A stretch of 64,000 nucleotides of DNA from Adiantum capillus-veneris (GCA_014529385.2 CM043953.1:65116372-65180371); one strand, 5' to 3'. Shown: positions 10,701 to 21,947, counted from the stretch's first letter. Program-made: numbers and translations. The notes: a model not told the origin generated them from the letters alone.

Positions 10701-11173
10701 GCTAACTCGTACGTAGCCGGGAATCTACCTTTCACCTTCTCCTTGAGAAGTGGCCATAAGCCATGCGTGAACCGATCTTTTTTTAGGAAATCGGGTGCGG
10801 CTTCCCCCCTTGCCAGTGACTCAACCCATCGTTCCCACAAATCCACAAATTTGGACTCATAGGTGGCATATTCTAAAAGACCCTCCTGCTTCAAGTCTCT
10901 CAACTTGTCCCATAACTTTTCTGAAGTGGTACCTCCCCCAAAGCGCCTCTTAAAAGCGGTTTTTAAGGGTTCCCAGTCATCCTTGGTTGCTTGTGGAAGT
11001 GCATTGTACCATGATCTAGCTTCTAGCTTCATGAGATGCTTAAAGATTCTAACCCGGGATTCATCCGTATCTTTGTTGCTCACTACACATGCTACTTCAA
11101 AGTCATCTAGGAAGTCTGTTACCAAATCCTCCCCCTTCTTTCCTTTAAATGTTGGAAATGCTACACTTGCCAT
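7772..11173 (-). CDS. Ty3/gypsy polyprotein: gag, protease, RT, RNase H; no integrase
   Basis: A long uninterrupted frame of about 1133 codons. I place the start at the ATG at 11173 (MASVAFPTFKG); the frame is open a little further upstream without an ATG. Order: retrotransposon gag (about residues 5-190), zinc knuckle CYNCGEDGHGMYYC (about 255), proline-rich linker, aspartic protease with DGGAQICVMS (about 490), reverse transcriptase with CVDYKPLN, MPFGLTNAPATFQRY and FIDD in place of the usual YxDD, and RNase H ending in TTRASLGGLMTYSQ. The frame ends there. No HHCC or DDE integrase follows; unrelated direct repeats do. The product could make particles and cDNA but would need integrase in trans. 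The intact frame argues for fairly recent activity or relaxed decay. Confidence 0.9.
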   Translation of the reverse strand: MASVAFPTFKGKKGEDLVTDFLDDFEVACVVSNKDTDESRVRIFKHLMKLEARSWYNALPQATKDDWEPLKTAFKRRFGGGTTSEKLWDKLRDLKQEGLLEYATYESKFVDLWERWVESLARGEAAPDFLKKDRFTHGLWPLLKEKVKGRFPATYELAVEISRLKDKKLRMKAKETESTEAGTSRRPATTTTTIPPLPALGVRDDKQDMLAHITDQLQNLSVHLIQQGRSQERDQDPGRARRQNTEYHCYNCGEDGHGMYYCPKPRQNYNRGGRRNQLSPPRERTPPPRAPPPPTQLLRPPQTPLQASIPPLPPAPPPDRPVNIIRLEEKGKAVVVDPPRAKERDKGKEKVSFLEPLEAMTVKRARREKATQSDDERSMRGETSKRPSRPRRKLGITDFQLGESSKPYDLTLDVAEQGPKITWPQLLHLVPKVRRQWSKMVSTRRSKTKVAGAISGCNMDDILPIVDVNIKGKRVGNTYIDGGAQICVMSEAMMLRLGLEVDRPSPCKAKMANNVKVKCVGVVSAVKIKAFNTEVEVDVFVMPTKGEGYPLILGRPWLMAMKAKQDWGTGLLRMTGKKGETIYYDMRIGKQKQMNLETLADETTSESSSSEEETTSTDESDSSIDVMGIIMKDPQRVSTTGDPSPKGQPNEEESKSPGLGGSRLKGMLSTELTLEEKDSFLQMSMGFPNLFIENYERITDITVVEHHIKLKEGVKPVVQKLRRLGVIQEKALLAEVRKLLEAGFIYPVENSEWVSPVVVTPKKNGKWRVCVDYKPLNAATKRDHFPLPFLDEILNEVACFECYTVCDGYSGYFQIRIALEDQLKTTFITPRGCFSYRVMPFGLTNAPATFQRYVTYVFQPFFGTSIRVFIDDFCIYSSRISHLEKVTKGLARLQSLGGQLNVDKCHIGESKVILLGHEISAKGINADPSKVSALIALPSEPTARQLVSFLQKVRYLSRFIHLLSQLVLPLQQLTQRSTFTWDEESEHHYNKVKEVLATLPTISPPKWDEKFYVTSSVGDDSLGAVLLQKDTTTSFMRPIYFSSRMMTAGEKGFTHVEHLVLALRFATTKLRSYFLPKQFVILTTDEIFPHVVQHMDVSARITKWLVRLQEFDYTVQVESTTRASLGGLMTYSQ

Positions 11174-11256
11174 GATTACTGAGAGAGAGCTAGAAAGACA
11201 CACTGCTTAACTTGCAAAAGTTTTTTTCTTGTTTACAAGGAGGCGTGTATACCCTC

Positions 11257-11932
11257 TTATACTAGGACATAGATTAAAACTTCAAACGGTACATTGCCTT
11301 GTACCAAAGGTAGGACAAATGGTTGATCTGATGCCAGAACCTCAAAAAATCGCTCCCCACCCAGCATGGTGTCAATGACGTGCTGGTAGTGAGCCTTTAA
11401 ATCCAGTATTACCTTGATTGAGCGTACACGTGTTGGTATGTGTGATCTGTCTTGAGGTAGGTTGTAATGATTCATGTGAAGCTTAGAGGTGCTTAGTCAC
11501 TGTCCAAGCTTGTGGGAGAGGGTGGTGTTCTTTCCTGAAACAAACTCAGTAGATCCCTAGTTTCTCTAGTGAGAGTGTGAGCCAATGATTCCGTTATCTG
11601 TGCTGCAGCATCAGGTGCGACTTGAAAACTGACTGTGATAATTACCTCGGTGACTTGAGTTACCCGATTCTCAAAGTAGAATAGTGTTGATTCTCTATTG
11701 TGTAGAGCTCCTTCCATTTTGTTGTTGTGGGTTGGTTGTAGGTTGCGGACATGGTTTCGACCTTCTCCTTCTTCTTCTTCTTGGCACTTGGCCTATGTAT
11801 TTCCACTGGGTTTGGTGTGTTGGTTGACTCTCCCAATGCAAATCGATTACCGTTACGCCTGGCACTCGAGCTTCGATGGAGATGCGGAGTTCGTCTAGCT
11901 ATGCTTGGAGCTCTTCTTCTTCTGTCGTCCAA
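11257..11932 (-). pseudogene. leader region of the gypsy element with short open frames
   Basis: Between the candidate primer-binding site and gag, the minus strand carries small overlapping frames: one rich in Arg/Lys (from 11932), one beginning MEGALHNRESTLFYFENRVT (11717-11493) and one beginning MNHYNLPQDRSHIPTRV (11475-11257). They may be remnants of one ORF ahead of gag, as some plant gypsy lineages have, but I do not recognise a domain. Confidence 0.35.
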
Positions 11933-12011
11933 TTAGCAAATCCTGCTAGCCATTCATCCATTCACAATATTTTAGGGGTTTCAGTCTTGTAAACTGAAGG
12001 GTTTCATGAAA

Positions 12012-12031
12012 AGATCCTCAGTGGAGGCACC
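12012..12031 (-). other. candidate primer-binding site of the 7.8-14.9 kb gypsy element
   Basis: On the minus strand the sequence reads CCCGTCA, then TTTGGTGCCTCCACTGAGG. An LTR ending in CA followed within 2-3 bases by TGGTGCC would fit an LTR/PBS boundary. I could not match the tRNA with certainty, so this is tentative. Confidence 0.35.
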
Positions 12032-12244
12032 AAATGACGGGAGCAAAGCGAACCCCGAACCCCCGACGGCCTCTAAAACACCGGGGACCGAATGGAGCGC
12101 CTCGAGCGTGTCATGGTAAAGCAAACAGGGGCACCACCTAGCTTCAACGGCTAGGACGCAAACAACACACCACCATAACAAAGTTTTCATCCAAGAGAGA
12201 TGGATGCTTGGGAGTAATGATGAAGAGGGAAAGGGAATGAGATC

Positions 12245-13529
12245 AAGTGAGAGATAGATAGATAGATAGATAGTTCTATTATCGTCCTGGGAGATCAAAT
12301 ATGACCTATGGGACCAAATGAACATGTCACGTGGTGTGAGTGGAGTTCATAAGTGACTCTCGATGCTCAAAAATTGGCTGAAATGAGCGTCGCAATAGAG
12401 AGTCCACATCGTGGTTGGGAGAGGAAGGTATGTAGGGAGAGCTCATGGCTGAATATATGGGGAAAAGAGGACCTAATGTGGTCAAAAGCTGAGCACTCAA
12501 GTAGTGTGTGGTACTCACTCTCTCGCACTTGACGAGGGCATAAGGTGCAAAGTCGATGACACTCCTCGCCAGTGCCTCAACGTCCTGTCTCGCAGCGTAG
12601 AGAATGGGAGCTAAGACGAATGGAGGCAATGGTGCGGATCGCACTCAACGGGATGGGCTCAAGGATGTAGGAATGGGTTCGGTTACCTCGTTCCGAGAAG
12701 AAGAGAGATTTGTAGTTTGGGGCAACGTGTGTGGTGTAATGGCTGAAGCGAGAACCTCCGGATTTCTCCCAAGCCATGATACATTGGCGTTGTAAGAAGG
12801 CCTCATTAACTTGGGAGTCGATCGACGCATCCTTAACCAAGTGACATGCATCCCATCTTCCAAACCATTTCTTGATATCAAGCATCCACCCCGAACTTAG
12901 TATTTTGCTCTTGCATGTCTTTTGAACCTTTTGACTTGCTTCATATGCGATTCTAGGAAGTCGATGGAAAGGGCTACGTTGTGTCTTACGCATGTACTCC
13001 ACAACCCTTTCCATGCCCAAGACCTCAATGGGAAGCGATCCGGACTCAAGAAGTAAGAGCATGTAGGGTGTTTGTGTCTTGACTTGGAGAAAGTTGGTGA
13101 GAAAACGCTTTTGGACATTCTCAAACTCTTTCCAAGTAGACTTTCCGATGCTTCCACCCCACACCTCCACTCCATAAAGAAGCACCGGTGTCACCAATGT
13201 GTCAAAGAGGTACTTTTTGAGAGCCCAACACTTGATCTCTCCTGCATTGCACATGTTCTCAAATGCATAATAAGCCCTCTTTCCGGCTTCCAAGCGACGC
13301 ATTGCACAATCCTTCCATTTATGATTGGATGGAACCTCAAGGCCAAGGTACTTGAAGTGATCTACCACTTCAAGTTTCTCATTGTTGTATACAATGCATG
13401 GATTTTCGTCATTGAGGGTCTTTACAAGCATAACCTTGGTTTTGGATCCATTCACGATCAGCCCGCTATGTAGGCAAAAGCGTTCCAAGACACTCATAAG
13501 CTTTTGTGCATCTTCTAAGGTATGTGCCA

Positions 13530-13530
<1 letters not shown>
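12245..13530 (-). pseudogene. 5'-truncated LINE (non-LTR retrotransposon) reverse transcriptase
   Basis: The frame from 13530 contains the end of a LINE-type RT: LERFCLHSGLIVNGSKTKVM, then HFKYLGLEV, then a thumb-like helical region with LLYGVEVWGGS. At CETGR (about 12592) a stop codon interrupts. Beyond it the same frame continues with a C-terminal Cys-His cluster (CTLCPRQVRESEYHTLLEC), typical of plant L1/RTE-like elements. There is no endonuclease domain or RT catalytic centre, so about 2 kb of the 5' end is missing. A (TATC)n run near 12252-12272 could be the 3' tail. It lies inside the putative gypsy LTR. Confidence 0.75.
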
Positions 13531-13531
<1 letters not shown>

Positions 13532-13566
<35 letters not shown>

Positions 13567-13573
13567 GGGAGGG
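13532..13573. repeat. (GA)n microsatellite
   Basis: GA-rich run directly at the truncated 5' edge of the LINE fragment, possibly part of the insertion junction. Confidence 0.9.
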
Positions 13574-15000
13574 GGTATAGCAGCTTAGTACTTAGGCATC
13601 ACAAAAAGATGGCGAATCCGCACACCCTTCACACATACACAAGCTCACTCCAAACACAAGATTAGGTGGCGATTCCGCACACCTCACATGGGCAAAACAT
13701 TGCAAGAAAACATACTCACAAAACCTCAAGCTTTATTTAGAGAATAAGGCGATGAAATGGGGAGCATAGGGTAGGGGAATGAGAAGGGAGAGAGTGGTAG
13801 AGCACATGGCGGATAGGTGGGAGTTGATGGCGAAGACTCGCACGAGGGTTATGGCCATCATCCTTCATTTAGTTGCCCTTCATCTTCCATAGCCAAGGGT
13901 GTAGAGGTCATGCTCAAGACAAGCATGGTGATTGCGGTGATGGTGATGGTGTGGGTGTGTGTGTGTGCACTAGGCACACACAGTGCATAGTGTGTTCTTT
14001 GGTGATGTTGTGTGTGTATTTAGTGTGATGGTGACCCCTCTTTATATAGGGGAGGAGGAGGGAGAAATTCTAGAATTTAGAAATGAAGAAATCATTATCT
14101 ACATAGGCCATGTGACCGTGGGCCCCACTTGTCTGGCTGTGTGTATATGTGCCAGAACAGCAGTCTCATGAGAGAGAGACTAAGAGAGAGAGATGGGTTG
14201 ATGAAAAAAAGTGAGAGGTGACATGGAGAATAAAGTAATTACAAGAGGGGAGAGAGGGGAGTGTGTTCAAAGGTGAATCTATGTGCAGATGTGTGTGAAC
14301 ACAAGAAAAAAACAGGTAACCACTAGGTGGGGATGGGTCTGTGGGCACCTTTTTCAGTGAAACTGAGTGTGTGTGAGTGTGGGGAAGGTTATTTAGCTAC
14401 AAGACAAGAGATATGGTGCCCTTTAGAGAGAGGGGGGGGTATTTGGGTCATGGGATATGATAGGAGAGAGAAAGAGGGGGTGGGGTATACTATTTTGGAA
14501 GATAGGGTAAGTTGCATGTGAGTTAGGGTGCATTATTGGTGAGTTATAATGCATTATTGGTGAGAGGTGGGGTAGCTTGAGGGGAGAGAGAAAGGAGAAA
14601 GGACAAGGGGGAGAGAGAGGGGGTTGACCTTTTGAGTGGAGGAGAGGAAAAGGGACACACGGCGGGGCAACAGTGAAGAAAAAGGAGGCAAGGTGGAGAT
14701 GGGCTACCCCGCAAGCATGAGGTGGCCTATTTTACCTTTCTTATATATTTACATAATCATACTTTATTTTTTTCTTACTTTTTCCAATGCCTTTTATCAC
14801 TCCCTCCCTAAGAGGGGGTTTTCATGGGGTGGGGACGAGAGAAGAGGGGTATGGGAGCTTGGCTTGTGAAAAGCCCCCATCAACAACATAAAAAGTATTA
14901 AAGATATTGGAGGAAAAGACTCTTGAGAAGTAATTTAATACAGAAGGGAAAATTGAATGAGAGTTGCTACCCAAGAACAAAGATTAAATTTGATTGCACG

Positions 15001-16187
15001 CTATACTTTTATATGGTGTTTTAAATAATAGTATTTCTTGCAGTTTGGAGGATGTCCCTTCAAATTATTGTATCCTTTGGTGGACGTTGCATGTCGAGTA
15101 ATTATCTCTTGTGCTTCCAGTGCAATAGCAGTGCTCCTATCGTGGGTAATGTGTAGTACATGAAACTCAAAGTTTTGAAAAAATGGGGGAAAGCACGACA
15201 CATCATGTTTCATCCTTTTTGGTGGATTTGTCATGTGTGATCTTTTCCTAGCTTCAAAATCGGATGTCATGCCTATGTAAATATGGTTATTGATTTTGCA
15301 CCTAATAGAGTAAACTATATAGTTCTCTTCGTCTGTCGTTGTCTTTTGGGAGTTGGAGTAGCGTCGGAACGTGCTGCTTCCTCTTGTGAAGTTGTTATGT
15401 TGTTGGGGAGCTCCTTGTTGGTGTCATTGTCGGTAACCTGCACTAAAGTGATGTGCTCAATTAGTATGCAATCAAATAATAATCAGATAATTATATTCTG
15501 TAAGAGGTGTATTTGGTTACCATATAGCGGTTCAAGTTTTCGAAATGGATCAGTTGTCTCACCAAACCGGGCACCAAAAAGGTCTCTATTAAAATGCCAT
15601 GTGAATTTCTCATGAGTTAAGATTTCTCTCTCGTTCCCTTTGAATTCGTTCCCAAACTCTTTGACAATGTTGGAAAGTGCCTGGCTTGCTGTGTTCTTGT
15701 CGAGAACGACCAATTTGTCAAGGGAAATTTTGTAACCATAGTGCAGCATCTCAATTGCGTAGGTGGTGATTCCAGCAGTATTTGTGTTTAATATTTCTTG
15801 GGCTTCCGTATCTAGCAGTAGTTTCTTTGACTCATCAAATTCAATGCCCAACGATAACAGTATCTCTTTTTGTAATCCTGCAGAAAAAAAATGTAGATGT
15901 TGTAGAAGCAAGCAAATTTGTTAATGTTTAGTGTTTGCAGTATAAGAATATGAAGAGCTCGAAGTACCTGTTGCCAACTTTAGCTTGTTATTTCTATATT
16001 CTTTGTTTCGATTGCTGTATTTATTGATGTATGAGTGGAGGAGCTGAGTTGTGCGGAACCCTTCAATGAATGCGCTCGGGGCCTCGCCGGCCATATTTGG
16101 TAGTCGCATTTGATTTGAAGATGGGTATACAGAATAATTGTTTTTTGGTTTTGAGGTAGCTGCGATGTTGATGAATTTATCAAATAT
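15001..16187 (-). pseudogene. probable spliced 3' exons of the Helitron gene
   Basis: Three minus-strand blocks downstream of the helicase have good splice signals. Block 1, about 16187-15968, follows TATCATTCAG and ends ACAG|GTACTT; it reads IFDKFINIAATSKPKNN and so on. Block 2, about 15880-15525, follows TTTCTGCAG and contains LQKEILLSLGIEFDESKKL and HEKFTWHFNRDLFGARF; it may end at a GTAACC donor. Block 3, about 15260-15001, follows an ACATAG acceptor and is rich in Lys/His/Cys. I do not recognise the domains. They could be the helicase C-terminal extension or captured exons. Splicing is predicted from sequence only. Confidence 0.4.
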
Positions 16188-16281
16188 CTGAATGATACAG
16201 AAAGAGAAATATGATGGTTGAGTTTTCTACATATTCAATGGCATAAAATGTAGCTACAAAATAGACTAATTCAAGGAATGT

Positions 16282-19200
16282 TTACCTGATTGGTGTCCAT
16301 GAGGAGATGCTGGAGGTTGTTATTTGCTGTGAAGGAAATCTGCAATCAAGAAAACTGTCGTTAGAAAATTGATTGTGTAGTCCATGCACCTTACGAGACG
16401 AAAGACCAAAAGAGGTAGAGGACTTGTTTGTGAAAATAAGTGAGGCAATGTCTAACCATTGGGGGAGTGTTCTACTGGCTGGCCAGAACATCCTTGGGGT
16501 TGGGATGTTCAATATTCGGAGATGGCATCTTTCTGTCACCCGAGAGAACATAACGTATGCTAGTCCTGGGGCGAAAGCTTGTTTTATAATGAGGATGGCT
16601 TTCTTTGATATCGTAGCTCCTTGATATTTGTGTCCAGTTTTGATTGCGTACGCGAGTGACAAGGGGAATGTACTTTTGTGGAACCAGTTGCAGTTGATTG
16701 CTCTTGTAGCATGTTTAGTCCTTCGTATTGTCATAGTGGTATCAGTGGAAAGTAACATTACTTATATAGCTGCAATTTGACCGCTATAGTCGTATGAATA
16801 GGAAAGTGTACGACAAATGGAGCCATTCGCTGCACCCATAGCCAAGTTAATGTTTTCTGTAATCATACATCTAGCCCCAATTGCAGTATTGTCCATCTCA
16901 TGGAATGCCTTGTATTGGAGCCATTCCTGCAGTAATGGTTCATCAAGAGCATTGGTCTTCAGTGGAATGGGAACAATATCGGATGCCGAGAAGGACTTTT
17001 GCAGAATCAAGTTATTGTACCTATATACATCCTCCCTATGAGTACATATCAGTGTAGTAGCGTCATCGATTACTCGCAGGAGTTCAGTTTCATTAATTAC
17101 ACATTGTGAAAGCATTTCTGCTATCTGTTGTTATGTTGGTTGCTTGACACGGATTGTATCCAAGAATTGGACGTAAATGGGGTCTGCAGCATGGCGAACT
17201 GAGAAAGTCATGTTGTGGGTAGTGACTGCAGTGATGTAAGCTGAGTTCTGTATGTTGCAAACATGGCATAATGGCTCCTGGTGATGGCAAACTGAGAAGT
17301 TGCACCAAATCCCCAAAAAGCAAGATGAGCTTTTGACTGAATGGGTCAAGAAATGTTCCGTTGCTAATGTTAACTATTTGGCGAACGACCATATTGAAGA
17401 TTGTACTCGTCAGCATTGATATCTCGTCTATGATAATGACGTTGGCACCATGTATAGCGACAAATCTTTCATCTGTGGGATGAATTGCTTCTAGAAAATG
17501 CTGTTTGGAACAAGGAATCCTAAATGATAGTGGACTATAGTTGCAAGGCTGCTAAGGCGAGCAGCCGCTGCTCCAGTTGTTGATGCAGTTAAGATAACAC
17601 TCTTATTATTTTTTACGAAGCTTGAGGTGAAGAATTTTATGAGGAATGTTTTTCCACATCCTGGAACGCCTGTAATGACATGAAGGCCATTACTTAAGCC
17701 AGATATACGGTCGAAGATTTGTTGTTGTTGAGAGGTCAGAACTGCATTGTTGGTCTCAGCGAACTCTTGCAGTAGCTTCAGCATTCTAGCACGACTTTGA
17801 GATACTCCTGGTTCAACTGTGTCATTCACTGTACAAGTGGGTGGATCTTCACGATTGAGGATGAACTTTTGTTTTATGAGGTTTAAAGTGTGTCCTGTAT
17901 TTTCAGAGACGAGAATATTGCGTTGGGTGTGCTCATTTATGTACATCTCCAGGTCTTCATCATCAAGAATAAGTCGACGGATTTTGCACTCCAGGAAGTA
18001 AGAAGAGAGTGTGTTGGTTGGTGATAGAAGTTCCATCTCATTCCTAAAGGGAAGTTTTTGCAACAAGACATTGAAGAAGAATCCCTCTGTTTGATGACCA
18101 GGATCATACTCTGTAAATCTAACGAGGCGTTGTTTCTCTATGATGCTGTTGCTGTACGCATCACGGAAACTCAGTACAGGAGTATGTTCGTGTGGCTTTA
18201 GAATTTTGTATCTTCTGTGGTAGTCATAGAATGTAATCTTTTCAAAATGAAGGGGCCTTGCGCAATATAAATCAATTGGATGCATGACTATAGTCTGGCT
18301 AGGAGATAGCAACATTTGCCGTAGTGATGGTGGAGAGGAGTCGATGTATTCAACCCGTTCACTCCTTGTGATGATTGGAATCTTCAAACAGCTGATTGCT
18401 ACCTCTGTTTGCAGATATTGGCTTTGATAATACAGAGGCTGCAATTAGTTGAAGCTTTACTTTGTCCAAGCCGTGAAGTCCAAGCCTTGCTGCATCGTCT
18501 GTGGAGAGGTTCAATTTTCCAAGGGGTTCTGGTTTCATTGCATATTTGAGAAGGTAATGCAATATGGATGAATTTGTGACTCTTTGAATATTCATGTGTG
18601 CCTTCCACAAGAGCAAGATTGTGGGATGGTATGGGAGAATATTTCGATGGTCATACCCGGGATGATAGTAAAGTCATCTAGCGGTACAAGCATCCATAGT
18701 TGAAGTCGTGATGTATTGTGGTTCAAACAGGAAGCCGTATTTGCATACTCTAGCTGATCCCATCACTCTGCAAGAGTCTCTGCATCTGTGTATCTGTTTT
18801 GTGGTAACGAGGGTCCGCAGCTCGGTGGGGAAGATGTCTTGTGATTCTGCTGGTATGTATGCAGCAATCTCGTTTGTAACTCGGGACAAATCTTCGTTAG
18901 AGATCCACAGTATGACATGTGCATGTAGTGTGCCTCGATTTTGCACTTCGTAGCACACCATGTGATGCTCCACATGGCCAAGTATGTTGTTGCCATTGAT
19001 GATGTAGTTATTCAGGAAAGCGTGCAAGCGAAGGTGAAATAGTGTTGCACACTCTACAGGGCATCGTTCCACTTGAAGTCTTGGTTGTAGCCTTGAGCAA
19101 GTTTTTCAATTGTGATGACTTCTTGCCATCTTGTTTGGGAAACCACATCAACAGCAGTGAATGTCAAGAATAGATGTGGTAGTCCCCATGTGTCCACCAT

Positions 19201-20481
19201 TGTTATGAGGTCTCTCAAGTCTCGTCGATGCCATGGTGGAGTACCAGGCATTGTGGCTGGGAGATTATATCGAATAATATGCTTTACTGCATCATATGTA
19301 GATGCCGCGGTGTGTGCTCGTTTGTAGTTATCAATATCCCTTTGTAAAAATGTACTATTTGTGGAGTTTGCAATCATGATAGCTTGTTTCAATTGGTACA
19401 TCATGAGCAAATATGGCTTGTACAATGTGTATACAGAGAAGGAAGTTCCGATTCTCATTCTAATGTATTCACTAAAGTTGAATTCTCCTTGGTAGTTTCC
19501 TTTTCCTGTGGGGAAGAGGAAAGGGAATATCCCTGATTCTAATGTAATATCTTGCACTTCAGATTCATGAGACGGAAGTCCATTGTATTGAAAGTTGACT
19601 GGTCACTCGCTTAGATAAGCGGTATCACGTATTTGTATGGAACCAAACTCGTGTTTGTCTTTAGCATTAAATGCAGTTCTCTTTGTTGTGCTGAACAAAT
19701 TTTGCAATATGCTAATTTCACATTGTGCTTCTGCTTGTTGCATAAGTTCAAATGGATTGTTCTCTGAGTCGTCCCTTTCAATATTCTGTATAGCTGATGC
19801 TGATAGAATACAAATAGATGTCCTTTTGTTTGGCTGCTCAACGATGCACCGGTACTTCTTGAGAATTGGATTATTCTTTATGTTGTATGCTAGCACTGCT
19901 GCTAGTGGCGTGTTTGCAAGTAACGAAGTTGGTCGAGACATGTTTTGCTTTGTCGACCAGCAGATTAGTGGATTGTCGAGTAGCGATCTTCTATCAAGCA
20001 GGCCTTTTGCAACCGCAGTTGCTATTTTTGTGACGTTGATTGTAGCATTGATGACGCTAAGGAGTTGCACAATTAGTTGATTTGTGTTTAGGATGGCTTG
20101 TATGTAGTCGGGTTGCAAGATGACAACGCTGCTTGCTCTTGAACTTTTCAGGCAAGCAAAACAGCAAGTCCAATTCACTTTGACATTATGCATTGCAGTT
20201 GTTTGCAATAAGGTTGCATTTGCTAGCTTCGTGCGCGTGGTATTAAGACCATCGTTCTAGGTATCTTTTTTTGATAGATTGCAAATGCCACACCTTCCGC
20301 AAATGGAAATGTTGTGAGCTGTGATGTTGCATTCCTCTTGCCAAGGCTCATAAATATGTTGCACATTAAACCATGAAGAAGCAACAGGACAGAGTAGGAC
20401 TTTTCATCTATTCATAGTTTGAAAAGTGGCGTATTCTCGGCGTCTTTTGCGGGTAGCACGTAGCATAGTAGCGATTGCCAT
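16282..20481 (-). pseudogene. Helitron Rep-helicase (RepHel), degraded
   Basis: The reading starts at an ATG at 20481 and passes through a Cys-rich segment (CGRCGIC, then CCFAC), a Helitron-like N-terminal domain (FPFLFPTGKG, HLFLTFTAVD), a HUH endonuclease signature (EVQNRGTLHAHVILW, about 18915-18960) and the paired-tyrosine motif in HYLLKYAMK (about 18535-18560). The Pif1-type helicase follows: Walker A GVPGCGKTFLI (about 17643-17675), TASTTGAAAARL, LLFGDLVQL, GARCMITENI, and the C-terminal LSLAYAIKTGHKYQGATI and YVMFSRVTERCHLRIL. At least six frame changes or stops interrupt it, for example near 19070, 17110 and 16772, so it is inactive. Rolling-circle Helitron transposition is the family function. 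Confidence 0.85.
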
Positions 20482-20708
20482 TGAGAAGACCTACACTTAA
20501 ATGCAATTGTGAACACAATAGATACAAATTAGTCCGATTCAAATTAGAATGGACTAATATAATGAAATTGGACGACAAAAAAAATTAGAAGGGATTAATA
20601 TAATGGAAGTAGGCAACAATTAATGTTCAAAGAACTATTGCAAACCATAATGGAACTTTCAGCTTAATAAATAAAAAGAGCTTGGTAGTTGCGCTAAATT
20701 TTCTAGGA

Positions 20709-21947
20709 TCAGTGAAAAAAAGAAATACACATTTTAGAGATGGGACGCAAGCATTGTTCGGAGTGCATATGCAGATGTTCCAGATCTTTGTCTAAATCAG
20801 CGAGCGTCTTTCTTTCACACGGATTCTCCAGAAGGTAGGCATTGTTGATCATATTTTGTATGGCTTCAACCTCTATAGCAGTGCTTGTCTGCATCAAGTC
20901 AAGTTTGTAATACACACAAAATTCATTACAAAAAATACCGAGATGATTGATGACCCATGCAAGTGCATATACATCGGTTGATTTTCTCCAAGGGCATGTA
21001 GATATGGTATTCAATAGTTCATCTGCTCGCCAAGGCCTTTTGGCATGCTCTTTTGGCTTACGAATATTTGTTGGTCTTCTCTCATACGGTGGTTGAAGGG
21101 CAAGACCCCAATCTATAATGCCTACTCTTGGTATTCCCTCTCTAGAAGTCTAGCATAATGTTCCAAGGGTGAAGGTCATTGTGAATAACTCCATTGTCAT
21201 GTGAAAATGCCAAAGCTTTTATTAGTGCATGAATCAAAGATGAAGCATGATTGATGATAAGCCTGCATTGCTGCAAATCCAGTTCAGTTGGTTTTTTGTG
21301 TTTTTGATCACCCATCGCAAGTACAATTTAACTGATGCTTCCAAAAGGTGTAGGCACACACTCCATCAAATCGCCAAGGGAACATCCACTGAAGTAAGGA
21401 AATATAAGTATCCATGGTGATTGAATTGTATGTGCAAGAGCACGCACAATACCTCGGTGATTGAGATCAACACTGCTCTCAATTGCGAATGATTTGAATT
21501 GTTGTTTTGCTTGACCTTTGAATTCCTTACAGCAGTACACATTGGTCGACGGAAGGAAAGAAATCCCTTCAATCTTGCATTCATAAGTGTCTCCATATGA
21601 CCCAGATCCTAGTTTCCTTCCTCGTTTTATAGCCTCAAATGGAATGCCCAAGGTGACATAGCAAAATGAGTTGAGTACAGTTTTCTGAATGTGCAGACTA
21701 GACATCGATCCTCTGGTATCTTGAAGGGTCTCCGTCCGCAATTTCTTACTGAAGGTGTTTTGTGTGTCAATATTCCTTGCGCGAGTGGATTTTTCCTTTT
21801 CAATCTTACAACAATTATACCAATGTTGTAATTTCTCCATTTGTATATCTTCTGGTAAGTCAGCTCGCAGATCGATAGCACATTTTGGCATGTCCCCAAC
21901 AATACTAAAGAGAAGATGTTGCACGTCACTAATATCTGCACCCTCAA
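20709..21947 (-). pseudogene. kinase-family gene 2, 3' part (kinase domain)
   Basis: The minus strand encodes the conserved N-terminal block (VGDMPKCAIDLRADLPEDIQ, KLQHWYNCC, RARNIDTQ), then LNSFCYVTLGIPFEAIKRG, a glycine-rich loop (LGSGSYGDTYE), the likely ATP-binding lysine in YCCKEFKG, NHRGIVRALAHTI, and LIFPYFSGCSLGDLM. After an in-frame TAA at about 21318 the same frame continues to the catalytic loop VIHNDLHPWNIML. A one-base shift near 21150 leads to GIIDWGLAL, STDVYALAWVI and a C-terminal tail ending at 20709. HND replaces HRD and DWG replaces DFG; Asp and Asn of the loop are kept. A gypsy element interrupts it upstream; the 5' part is at 30858-31048. No introns are seen. Substrate and subfamily are unknown to me. 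Confidence 0.7.
21943..21947. repeat. target-site duplication CTCAA (left)
   Basis: CTCAA directly precedes the TG of the left LTR, matching CTCAA at 30853-30857 after the right LTR. Confidence 0.95.

Larger units (their letters stand above)
12034..14888 (-). mobile_element. putative 5' LTR of the gypsy element, interrupted by a LINE fragment
   Basis: The minus strand starts TGTTGATGGGGGC at about 14888 and ends CCCGTCA at about 12034, next to the candidate PBS. A minus-strand TATA box (CCCTATATAAAGAGGGG) lies at about 14036-14052. Two GTGTGCGGAWTCGCCAYC phrases lie between 13605 and 13685. If the LINE fragment and its GA run are removed, the LTR would be about 1.5 kb. No matching 3' LTR is present in the window, so this rests on boundary motifs only. 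Bases 13760-14880 are GA/TG-rich with no gene. Confidence 0.35.
15001..20481 (-). mobile_element. Helitron remnant
   Basis: Defined by the RepHel pseudogene and its probable 3' exons. I could not find the 5' TC end or the 3' hairpin plus CTRR end. Kinase gene 2 lies immediately upstream on the same strand (its stop at 20709, Helitron start at 20481), so the true Helitron may extend rightward and include the kinase as cargo. Confidence 0.6.

Noticed and set aside
9099-11210. Plus-strand open frames of 60-130 codons opposite the gypsy polyprotein
   Set aside because: Antisense shadows of a strongly coding minus-strand frame; no domain of their own.
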